Below, one piece after another: positions 1 through 10,074 of a stretch of DNA of 60,000 nt. The stretch covers positions 83,811,574 to 83,871,573 of the forward strand of contig NC_087063.1 in NCBI RefSeq assembly GCF_963678635.1, written 5' to 3'. Numbering within the stretch: position 1 is the first letter of the stretch; every line of letters starts with the position of its first letter. The DNA is from Symsagittifera roscoffensis. Taxonomy: Eukaryota; Xenacoelomorpha; Acoela; Convolutidae. The notes under the pieces were generated by a model. The model searched no databases. It was given only the letters and a program-made list of their open reading frames with translations, and was not told where the DNA came from. The position numbers were made by a program, and so were the translations under genes.

Positions 1-499
1 AAATTGAATTAAAATTGATGATTGAAATATCACCGCATGATATGTGCAATCGATTGAATTTAAATGATCCAGATAATCGACTGCTGATTTGAATGATCCA
101 GATGGAGGATACTTTGGTAAAGTTCAGCAAATAGAGCAGGCTTCCCTGCTTTGACACGACTGATTTGAAGACTTCCATCAAAGAAGTTTTAATAAGACAC
201 AAGATTTGAAGCTTTTTATCCGAGATTATTCATTTCGCGCTTTTTATCAGGCTTTGACCAAAAAAAGCGTTTTAAGCTGAGAGGAATAAGTTTTTCCAAC
301 ATTTTGTCGGCAAAATGTTGAAAAAAGTTTTGGAAATGGATTTTGCTAGCAAAAAATATTATTTTATAAGCAAAATTGTAAAATAAGGTAGATTTTCGAA
401 TTTTCTTTAATTTGTCGGATAGTTGAGAGCGTTATTGCATGTTTAGCAGGGTTTTCTCAAACTGGGAACATCATGTTTTTTTTTTTAATTTTATTTTAG

Positions 500-713
500 C
501 AACACATGGTTCATGTTTTAGTTACATCTTGGTCGCATGTGTGTTGACAATCCTCTGTCTAACTGTGCTCTCTGTGGCCTTCCTCATTCTGTGGAAAACG
601 ACAGGGACAAGGGGGGACTACAGCCAGCCACCACCACAGCCCCCCTTGCCGTATAGTGTCCCCCCAACTGTCGCCTCACTTGATAACTTTTCATCATGCA
701 CTTACAACGAGAG
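500..713 (+). CDS. Host membrane-protein gene, exon with the transmembrane segment
   Basis: First visible exon of a gene that continues to 23780. A polypyrimidine run and TTTTAG precede position 500, and the donor at 714 reads GAG|GTAACA. Entry phase is 1 and exit phase is 2. The exon encodes about 20 hydrophobic residues (around ILVACVLTILCLTVLSVAFL), then a basic/polar stop-transfer and a proline-rich stretch (QPPPQPPLPYSVPP). This suggests a single-pass membrane protein whose extracellular part is encoded upstream of the window and whose long C-terminal tail is cytoplasmic. GC content rises sharply over the surrounding AT-rich intron. I do not recognise the family; a receptor or adhesion protein is possible but only inferred. 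Confidence 0.8.
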
Positions 714-1356
714 GTAACAAATAACAAAAGACTCGTTGACTTTTGTGGGTCTTTTTGCTTGTATTTTTTTTTGTAATTGGCCAAATTAATTTTCTGAGCT
801 CTTCCAAAACACTATGCAGGCTAATTTTTGAAAAACAGTCCAAAAAAGGCGTTTTTAGGCTCTTGTTGAACACTTTTGACCAAAAAATCGTATTCCCCCC
901 TCAAAACTAGTATACAATTGCGCCCAAGGCGCTTTTAGAAAAATTTTAGGGTCAGTCAGCTAAAACTGGAGTTCTTAAAATAGTATCAAAGGTGGGAACT
1001 TTTGGGTAGTCAGGGGGTCGAATCCCTGAGGGAAGGGCGGGTGCATAAATTCATAAATCCGCTGGTGGTTAGACCTCCTCTAAGAAACGAAAAAAAAAAA
1101 CAAGTAGTAAAGAATGTTCCGAGTATATTCCTGTAAAAAACATAATCAATATTTTTTTCAGACTAGTGTCATTTTTTTTGTACGTGGTGAGATAAAAGGA
1201 TCTTAAAGAAAATCAGGAACTTAGACAGTCATAGTTGAATTATTTCAATCAAATATCGCAAGTATGAAACCAAATGCGGTTTTGTTCTGATCATTTGAAA
1301 AATTAGAGAGGGGGGGATTTTGTATTCAGGGATTTTGTACTGTTTTTTAGCTGTTT

Positions 1357-1410
1357 CATTACGAGGCCAAACTGTGTATTTTGTGAATTGTAAGCGGATT
1401 CCGCAAAAAG
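1357..1410 (-). repeat. Dispersed segment shared with 6140-6171
   Basis: Its reverse complement contains CACAAAATACACAGTTTGG followed by CCTCGTAATG. Nearly the same sequence lies at 6140-6171. Both lie near the motif GCGGATTCCGC (also at 5880-5990), so they may be ends of one old transposon. Confidence 0.5.
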
Positions 1411-1849
1411 GATCTTTGATCATCCTTCTGACATTTGCCGAGAATAAGTGCGTCAAAACTTGGTTGTTTCATAAAAGTGAATTGATAGATTAGTTGTTAG
1501 ATACTTGGTTCCAATTTAATATTTGTTAGTCAATCTTTGACCAAGAGAATATAGAGTGATAGAACGGAATGAATAAAAATCTAACAAAAGATGTAGCAAA
1601 ACAACAGAGTGACCACGCACAGCATGGCACTCAGAATAGGCCAATTCAGTGACCTTGAAATAGAACTGGTAATAAATCCGTAACATAACTGCGAAAAGAC
1701 AAGTTATAAGCGAGGTACCAAAGGTCGCCTCATGACACCTTCTTTCGCTTTCTTTGATCGTTCAGACAAATTTTTAACATGTTTAAAGACTTGTCATTGA
1801 ATTGTTCCCAGTTTGGTCTAGCTTAATTTTTTTCCTGTTTTTTTTTACC

Positions 1850-2380
1850 TTTTTTTGTTTTCCACACAAAATCAGATTCCACAAATAATAATCAGACTGA
1901 GTCGAGCGACATATCTTATTAAAACCATTTCAGTCGAACAACATTAACAGAACCGTTTCGAGAACGAACGGTCTGAAATTTTTGGATTTCTGTTCTTATT
2001 TTGAGCTAATAAGGTGAGCGTCCGAGCTTACAATAAATTATCTAAGCATGTTTTAAGCCGCGAAAATATATTTTTACTCAAGTAATTTGGTAAATGGACT
2101 TTTTAAGCACCGTTTTAGGAATCAAAAACTCAAAAATGATTCAAAAATTTTCTGCAAAAATTGAAAAATTTTGAAATTATTTATTTGATTTTTGTCACGA
2201 CTTTTTTTCGTTTTTCTTAGTCATTCTACTAGAAACACTGTTTTCCAATCGGCCTAGTTTTCTATGACTGTCGAATATGCCTAAATTTTGTTTATTTTTC
2301 GTTCACGTTTTTTCATGACACAACATGTGTTTTTTTAAACTATGGTCGGAAAATTCTGTGTCACTTGCACAGAAACCGGC
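1850..2380 (+). repeat. Dispersed repeat family, copy 1
   Basis: Shares with 17035-17490, 22010-22545 and 45185-45330 the head CCACAAATAATCAT, the core GTCGAGTGATATATCAT and CCTTTCAGTC. The first three copies also share the tail TATGGTCGGA; with copy 3 this continues into ATTCTGTG and CTTGCACAG. No terminal repeats or coding capacity recognised. Confidence 0.6.
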
Positions 2381-4298
2381 CCTCCTTATTCATTAATACT
2401 TTATCGCAGCTTTGCTTGGATCCAAGTTGATTAAACGCGCTGAACAATACCCAGTGCTCTGTGTAACTGTAACATCGATCCAATTTCATATTATGCATTT
2501 TTATATTTTTCATTTGAAAACATTGCGCATGCAAGTGCCAGTATTTCAGACAGTTTTTGTCCTAAAATCAATTGAAATTCTCATTTTAGAGCAAAATTTA
2601 TTATTAAGCTCATTCTCTAAATTATTATAGAAATAGGCCGCTTGAAGCCTATACGTGTGTTTGTTTCAGTGACTTGGAGCACAACGGAGAATAACAAACA
2701 ACACGTGAACTAAGTTTCACTTTGGAGTACAATGCCCGAGTTGCCCACCATGAAAGATAATGATGTCTTATGTTCCTAAACTCAAAAACTATGTAGATAA
2801 AAAGAATCTAGCTAATTTTTCCTATGCCGCAAAACAGTACAAATTGGATCATGCTAAATTTTCTCATAATTTATATCATTTTGTGTTGTTAATTGAGAAG
2901 TTTTTAAGTGAGATGTCTCTTTATAGTGAAAAAAAATTGAAACAACATTGTGTCTTTCTTATAAAATCCAAATTGAATCAAATTCTTCAACACTACTTTT
3001 CCCAAGTGTGCAAAGAAATTATTTCCCGAGCTGAGGTGGTGTGTTAATCTCATTTTTTATAGCTGTTACCTTTCAAAATCCACGCAATATTTGGAAATAC
3101 AATTAAGGAAAGTAAGTTTTCGCTACAATGCATTTCTTTACCAACGATTCTTACCTTTACTTTTGTGCTGGCTAAACGCCGTCAGAAATTACCACGGCAT
3201 CAACGTTAGTCGAGCTCAGTCGAAACTTAGGGCGTGCAAAAACTGCTATAAACTCTTCCAAAGTAATTTACTTTGTGTTTTTTTTTAGTTTCGCGCGAAG
3301 AAATTATACAAAGGAAAGCTTACTTGAAGGATTGAGAAAAAAACTTTGAGGAGAAATGTTGATCACATGTTAGCTCCGTTTACTGTTGGGTTGCAGCAGA
3401 AGCGATCAAACATTTATGAATCGCGACAATCGAGACACACGTTGCGGACCTCGGCTCATTAGTCCAAGGTCGTTTCGGAAACTGCTGCCATTGAATGTAT
3501 AGAAATGTACAGTGATGTCCATTTAAAAAAAATAAAATGAAAAGTTACTTAAAATTATTCTAGAAAATTATTAAATATTTGGCATCAATTTATATTTTTT
3601 GGAAACTGTTTAAGATTTGAAAAAAAAAGAAATTTAAAGCAACTTTTTGGTGCATGTCTATTTGCACCAAAAAATTATCAATTTTGTCGCCAAAACTTAG
3701 ATTGTTTGCTTTTTCCGCGGAAAAGTAAAATTAATTGACACCATTAAATTGTGTACTTTGTTGTCAAATCGAGACTTGTTCGAGCAATTCAAATACTTTT
3801 GAATTCAAAATGTTGGATTTTAATTAGAAATTTTTCATCTCATAATTTAACATATAAATATATTGATAGTAAAATGAAAATTTGTAGTTATTCAATTTTT
3901 CTTAGATGGAAATTTCGTGCTCGGGATGTTCTTGTTCTCCAGACAAATTCCAATTTTTTTTGTATCATATAAAAATAATTGATGCCCTGAGCTGAAACGT
4001 AAAAATTTGGGATAATAATTCATCCGCACCAGAAATTGTTCCAAAATGAATTTTGACATGAGTTTTTTTTTTAAATTACTATATGTTATAGCTCAGCCAA
4101 AACAATCCCAGTTTTTCCGAGAATGTTTTGATTTTACATTTTGTTTATTGGCAAAACGTAACGCTCTGATTTTCGTGAATGGAATCACATGGCATGATAA
4201 TAATTCTTAGAGCCCTTTTGGAATTGATTTTTAAACAGTGAACATGGCCTCTCAACGTTATCGTGGTTTACTTGAACAGGTATACGTTACGTTACAAC

Positions 4299-4736
4299 CA
4301 GGTGCGGATTTAGAGGGTGATTGCGGGTGAGGGGGGGATTGCGGATTCCTCTCCTTTCTTTTCCTTCATTTTAGTACTACTTTATGACCTCCATTTTTGG
4401 CTGGTTAATCCTGAAATTTTTCTAAATGCCAAAATATACGGTGCCAAAATATACTAAAGTTGACGACAAGCGCGCGTGCCGAAAAAAAACGTAATTCTTC
4501 AAAACTGTCCGAAAAGTTGCCTAAATACGCTTCGCTTGGCCTTTCTTTCAAAACCTTGTCTGCGGTGCCAGTTTTTTTGCCTAAATTGAGTCTGTTTAAT
4601 AATTTGGCAAAGCTCGGAAATTCAATTTGGTCGATCTAAAAAGTAGACAAAATTGTATTCCACATTTTTTGAAAAGCCGTCCGCCCCCGTGAAACCCCTC
4701 CCCTTCACGTGAAAATAAATCCCAGAACTGCGCCTG
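4299..4736. mobile_element. hAT-type MITE (CAGGYGC family)
   Basis: Starts CAGGTGCGGATTTAGAGG and ends so that its reverse complement begins CAGGCGCAGTTCTGGG. These termini are of the type known in hAT elements. No clear 8-bp target duplication is seen. Non-coding. Confidence 0.5.
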
Positions 4737-6187
4737 CTTCTTTTGTTATAAAATTGAGGAGAGGAGCGGCACTTTTTTTTTCCATGCACATTTCCCATTT
4801 TCCATTATCTCAGTTGCGTTTTCTGTTATTTGAGCTAAATGCATGGTGTTACAATCTAGAGAATGAGGAACAAGTGTATTCACAATAGTTAATTTGTTCA
4901 TGAGCTTACGATCGTTGCCTTATGACATCGTTAAAATGACTTTTTTTAATGATTTCAAAATGGGGGAGTGGAACAAAGCCAGAGGGGCTGCAAGGATAGA
5001 GCCTAAAAATTAAATAATCAAATATTGAGGCCAAGTTATGCACTAGATAGGAGCACATTTTGGCGTCTCTAGGCCATTTGAATCCACTGACAAAACTTTC
5101 AACATGTTCCAAAAAGTAAGTGGATTCCATTTACAAAATTTCAGTGGGTTCCGCTTACAAACAGCTGAAGTGGAAATTTTTGAATTTTCAATTTCTGTAA
5201 GCGGACTCATCAAATTGTTAGTAGATGCCTCAACTTTGTATTAAACCAGTTCTTGCATATGAACAATTAAAAACTAGAGCTGAAACTTTTATCAAGCAAA
5301 CGTGAATACAAAAGCAAGGACTTAACCATTGTCAGCAAATCCAAGAACTTTATCATTAGTTGACTAAATTGGTGGATGTGCGCTTTAGTATTTGTAATAA
5401 ATTTTCCAGCAAGCAGTTTTTGGGATACTCACAATGACCAAAGTTATTTGGGCTTAGTGAGTTGAGAATGTTCGGAAACATAGCACTCAACACATCACCG
5501 AATAGTTCTTGTCCGTCCTGGTAAAAATCGGTTCTGGTTTGTTTTTATCTGTCCCCATCTGAAATTGAACTGCTCTTATCCTTAATCTTTATCTCTTACA
5601 ATATGAAAAACTGCGATTGGGGCTAAAAAGAAACAAAGTTTTTGATTCTAAATTGAAAGAAATTAAAATGAATTGAAATTGAAATGAACTGATGAATTAG
5701 CTAACTTCCGTTTTTTCAGTTAGCTGGATTTTGGGGGTAAGTTAATTGGCAGAAACGGAGATCAAACTTTTGAAGGTAAAATGGCAAAAATTAGACCCAA
5801 CTAATAGTAGTAATTGAGATTGAACTCGCTGGTTACCACCTGGTAAAGAAAAGAATTAATTTAAAACGCTACTATATATGTTACTGGAATCCGCAAGCAA
5901 AATGCGGATTCCGCTTACTGTTGAAGATTCCACAACAGCGCAATTTTACTATTCACATAATTTAAAACTTTTTATCGGATTCCGCAAATTTGCTTGTTTT
6001 TGGAAAAGTTTTGAGCTGTACAGTCTTCTTTAGCTTTTCGCTTCAAGAAACAAAGCAGCAAAGAATATCAAAGAAAAGTAGCAACGTTGCGGAATGCGCC
6101 ACAGATATGATTTTAGCCTTTTGCAGAAATCACTCACAAATCACAAAATGCACAGTTTGGCCTCGTAGTGGGTATATGAGCCGACAC

Positions 6188-6369
6188 GAGCTTTTTTCCT
6201 CTCCTCGCCTGCATATTTTACAAGGAACATTATGGTTCACTTTTTCAGTTTTGTTATGAAAATGACTCGCTGACTAATTAGGCCATGACAAACATAAAGG
6301 AGTTCACATTCAACCTCGTAGGATTGATCTTTACGCCATAAAATGATGCTCATGTGAGGTGGGGGGGGG
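6188..6369. mobile_element. hAT-like MITE family B, truncated copy
   Basis: Begins GAGCTTTTTTCC and shares CATGACAAACATA with the complete copy at 23265-23481. Its right end stops in a G tract where the next copy begins, so the two are fused head to tail. Confidence 0.5.
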
Positions 6370-6638
6370 GGTTCTTTTTCCTTTTCCCACCTGCAATTTT
6401 TTATAATTAAAATTTTTGTTCACATTGTCCGATTGACATGAAATTTGACATGCAGAGAAATTAGACCATGACAAACATATTTGGTTTTTTTAATTATTAG
6501 CCCCCGGCCTGCTCAGGGCAGGACCAACCGTGGGGGAGGGACCATTATATATGGTCTTCATAATAAACCTTTTGAAACCACTCGTTAGACCATAAAATTG
6601 ATGCTTGTGTGGGGTAGGGGGGAAAAGGAAAAAGAGCC
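6370..6638. mobile_element. hAT-like MITE family B, with internal insertion
   Basis: Terminal inverted repeats GGTTCTTTTTCC and GGAAAAAGAGCC. The interior matches 23265-23481 but is interrupted near 6500-6545 by GC-rich sequence (CCCCCGGCCTGCTCAGGGC) absent from the other copy. Confidence 0.55.
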
Positions 6639-7663
6639 GTTGGGGGAAAGCAGAAGGAGCCCAGACATGGTCTTCTTCTTAAACTGTTCCGATGCGAAAC
6701 TCCTTAAGGAAGTCACGTGTCAAATAGAAACAAAGAGTGACTTTTCACTTTCGGACGAACAAATGAGCAACCAGCCAGAGAAGCAGCAGCCAATCCTTAA
6801 AAAACAGTAACCAATAACGACAAAGAGAACAGAATAACCAACGGCAGCAGCGGAAAAATACCAAGAAAAACAAGTTACCAAACTCGACGAGGGACGAACA
6901 TACTCAGAGCCACACAAATTACAAAAAGTAAAATCTCTTCAATTTTTTTTCAGCTGATATTAAAAAAAACCAGACTACTGAACGCAAATAAAAAAATTAA
7001 GGCTTATAAAACAGAAAAATTACCTTGAGCCTATTTTCGAAATACTTGTCGAAATTAATTTTAACTTCGGTTTCCATATCAATACTTTTTTGATTGATGT
7101 GTTGCTGTGTGGCATTGTTAGTGGATCTGAGTTGAAATCGTTTAAACAGACTCTGTCAAAAACTGACTATAAGCACCACCATCAGCCAATTGTAAAGCTC
7201 TTCTCCAGTAAAAACGGTTTTCTCATCTTCAAATTGCTACAAAGAGCGCGTAGCATGTGCTTGCTATATTCTATGTTCTTAAAATTGCGTGCCGCGAAGT
7301 CAGTGGGCGAAGGGGTGTTGTTGACGTTCTTTTTAGTTCTGGTTACCAATTTTTTTCTGAAGGGTCTTCTTTTTGGTACTATTTTTTTCCTGACAAACTT
7401 TCAACAAAATGCTCAAAAACAGCTTCATGCCAAAATTTTGCTAATTATGCTTATTCTGGTTTCGACAGAACTCAAAATTATCAAAACGGCTGCCATTAAA
7501 AATAACTTCATCCCCCCTCTGTCAAAAAAATCAAACAAATTGGTGTTAAACAGATTTGAGAAATAGAATAGAATCTATTCGTGTTAATGGATTCCGTTCC
7601 CTTGGTCGCCTTAACGGCTCTTTTTCCTTCCATCATCTGCGAATTTTTACATGTAAAATTTTG

Positions 7664-7894
7664 TGCTCTTTTCCAGTTCCCCCTCTTTGATTTTTTTCTG
7701 AAATTCAATCTATGAAAGTCCATTTAAAGTAAACTTTCATGCTATAAACTGCATTACAACGTGTCAGCGTGAACAGGTGAACAAATTTGAACAAGAATTC
7801 TAAGATGCAAAGCGCGTGTGAAAAATTTTTGACCAGCTTTATTTTGTAACTTTTCGGGGGGGGGGGGGGGGGGGGGTTGAACTGCAAGAGAGCC
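7664..7894. mobile_element. hAT-like MITE family A, copy with long poly-G
   Basis: Ends resemble GGCTCTTTTCCAG and its complement (TGCTCTTTTCCAG at left, AAGAGAGCC at right). Flanking 8-mers AAATTTTG and GATTTTTG agree at six positions. Contains a run of about 20 G near 7857-7876. Confidence 0.55.
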
Positions 7895-8144
7895 GATTTT
7901 TGTTCGCGTAATTCAATTCGAATTCGGGGGGGAGCCGCCTTGAATGGTGCTTAGCTTTTTTTCTTCAAAAAGTCACTTCGTTAGAAACGAAATTGAATAA
8001 AATCCAAGGAAAGGGTACTACTGGAGAAGAGTCCAGTGAAGAGAAACTAACTGACTATCGCACAGATTGAGTTGGAATGGGGGAACCTTGTGCGCACGAG
8101 GGCAACGACGGACTATCGGCGGCAGGAGTAGTGACGTGGCACAG

Positions 8145-8410
8145 ATGCAACAGTGACCAGAGACCCCTGCCGAGTACAGATGGGGTGGGGGTACCTGTGA
8201 ATCCACTATCATCTGTAGTGTATAGGGGAGGGGCCATGCACGCACAAGGTGGGGGTGCCTCATGCGGGGGAGGAGGGGGAGGGGTGCGACCGGAGCCCCC
8301 CTTCGAGCATAAATCGATTCCATTCACCCAGGATATCTATGATCCCCCCAGACGGGAGATGGTTGAGTATAACAACACTGGCCATGAGACTGTTTCTCTC
8401 AATAGGCACG
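8145..8410 (+). CDS. Host membrane-protein gene, exon 2 (Gly/Pro-rich tail)
   Basis: GC-rich exon in the frame that contains the peptide DIYDPPRREMVEYNNTGHET. The donor at 8411 is clear (GGCACG|GTAAAT, phase 1). The acceptor is less certain. CACAG|A at 8144/8145 gives the phase 2 entry needed to join exon 1 in frame, but it lacks a good pyrimidine tract, and the same frame stays open back to a TGA at 8068-8070. An alternative first exon starting at the ATG at 8077 is possible. The peptide has a poly-Gly run and two tyrosines in acidic or polar context. Confidence 0.7.
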
Positions 8411-8549
8411 GTAAATAACAAAACTCATAACACAACAGTAGTAGTTGTCTCAAAGCAAGAAACTTCCGACCGTACTCATTAAGCAAATTCAAAAAACATC
8501 TTTTTTCCTTTTTTTAAACGTATAACGTAACAAATATAATAAAATTTAC

Positions 8550-8697
8550 AAACTAACTATTGTGAACAAATTTGCTTTTCGTACCTTCCATCCTCGTCAT
8601 GCATCATCATGCATTCAGCCATAATAACTTAACTGAACAACTGCGAAAATGAAAAAACTTTAAATCAAAGGGGAGGGGAGTGGAATAGAGCCCTTGT
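8550..8697 (+). mobile_element. hAT-like MITE family A, 3' remnant
   Basis: Matches the right part of 9342-9560 (GTGAACAAATTTGC, CAGCCATAATAACTTAA), ending in GGAATAGAGCCC. The left end is missing. Confidence 0.45.
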
Positions 8698-8837
8698 TTT
8701 GTGCGTGGTGTGACGATAGGAACAAGACAAACAATTAGGATGCTCATAAATGAATCGGTTTTTTTTTCTGCCATTCTCTCCGAAAATCGAACTTGTTTAT
8801 TTAAAAAACCAAAAACAAAATTGCATTTTTTTCACCT

Positions 8838-9025
8838 TTTCCATTTCCTAATTTCATTGTTGTTGTACGTGTACTTTTGGCTAGCTAATTGAGCCTACGA
8901 TGTACGTTATGAAGAGCAAATCCGTTCACAGATGTTAAGTTTTTCACCATACAAACACTATGACAATGTTAAAGTAATTTTTCATAGTCGTAAATCAAAG
9001 TTGGGGACGGAAATCGAAAGGAAAC
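8838..9025 (-). mobile_element. hAT-like MITE family A, diverged inverted remnant
   Basis: Contains TATGAAGAGCAAATCCGTTC and TATGACAATGTTAAAG, close to the inverted copy at 9857-10074. Both ends are degraded. Confidence 0.4.
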
Positions 9026-9341
9026 CCGGATTGAGCTCACATTGGAAATTAGCGATAAAAAATGAAAAAAAAAACAGCGATCGCCATCCATGAATTATCA
9101 CACAAAACAACAAATATAAGAACAATGCAAAATTTTATGAAAAAGCTCGTCAATCTACTTTTTTATGAGAAAAGATCTGTTTAAACGTCTCGTACAAAAA
9201 GTTATAACCGACAGTCGTATTATGCCTAGTTCATAATATACTTTTCGGATCAGCAGCTTAAGTAGAATGAAAGCTGTTGACAGCAGAGATGAACTTCTTG
9301 AGCCGAGTTCCCAATTAAGCTTAATTTGTTGTCTAGAATTC

Positions 9342-9560
9342 GGCTCTTTTCCAGTTTCCCCCTTTCAAATTCAATTTTGAAAAGTCTAATTAATGTTATT
9401 GCAATGCAATGAAATTAAGTAGGCGTGGTGAACAAATCGACAATTCTGAACAGATTTGTTCTATATACTTTACAGCGTAACTTCACGCATTTAGCCGTAA
9501 TAACACTTAAAACAAATATAAAACTCGGTATTTTAAAAAGGGGGGAACTGGAAAAGAGCC
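9342..9560 (+). mobile_element. hAT-like MITE family A, complete copy
   Basis: 219 bp. Perfect 13-bp terminal inverted repeats GGCTCTTTTCCAG and CTGGAAAAGAGCC, flanked by a perfect 8-bp target duplication TAGAATTC (9334-9341 and 9561-9568). An 8-bp duplication is typical of the hAT superfamily. Non-coding, so it must have been moved in trans. Confidence 0.85.
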
Positions 9561-9856
9561 TAGAATTCTTTCTACAGCATCTCAATCGAATATTTTCATC
9601 CAAAAGTTTTGATATTTTCTTCTCAAATTTTCATCTGAAAGTTCTCAACAAAACACCAGTTTATAAGATCGACTGAGTTCGCTTTTCAAGTTTCAGATAT
9701 TTTTGTTTACTTCAAGTAAAGCACTTGTTTTCCCTGAGGTTTGGTGATGCATTTTTTAGAAGAGTTTTAACAAAAAAAAAAGATGAAAGAAAAGAAATTA
9801 GTTCAGCAACACATGCCAGTTTTTGTAGTTAAAAATCTATTTCTGTTTGATAAATT

Positions 9857-10074
9857 GAATCTTTTCCAGTCCCCCCTTTCAAAATACCGAGTTTTATGTT
9901 TGTTTTACGTGTTATTACGGCTAAATGCGTGATGTTACGCTGTAAAGTATGAAGAACAAATCTGTTCAGAATTGTCTATTTGTTCACCACGCCAAATTTC
10001 ATTGCATTATGACAACGTTAAAGAAACCTTTCAAAATTGAATTTGAAAGGGGGGTGGAAACTCGAAAAGAGCCG
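9857..10074 (-). mobile_element. hAT-like MITE family A, complete inverted copy
   Basis: 218 bp, the same family as 9342-9560 in the opposite orientation. Ends are GAATCTTTTCCAG and GAAAAGAGCC. Flanks GATAAATT (9849-9856) and GATAAACT (10075-10082) form a target duplication with one mismatch. Confidence 0.8.

Larger units (their letters stand above)
714..8144 (+). other. Intron 1 of the host gene
   Basis: About 7.4 kb of AT-rich sequence. It contains hAT-type MITE remnants (4299-4736, 6188-6638, 7664-7894), a member of a dispersed repeat (1850-2380), a repeated segment around 1357-1410 and 6140-6171, and G tracts. I see no convincing exon, except a weak candidate at 2670. Confidence 0.6.

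Noticed and set aside
3361-3490. GC-richer patch in intron 1
   Set aside because: No open frame with splice sites in a phase that fits the gene, and no RNA structure recognised.
7090-7566. 158-codon plus frame in intron 1
   Set aside because: AT-rich, overlaps other open frames, no domain and no splice or start context; typical of chance frames in such sequence.
8018-8327. Minus-strand Pro/Cys/Leu frames over exon 2
   Set aside because: Antisense shadows of the GC-rich Gly-coding exon.
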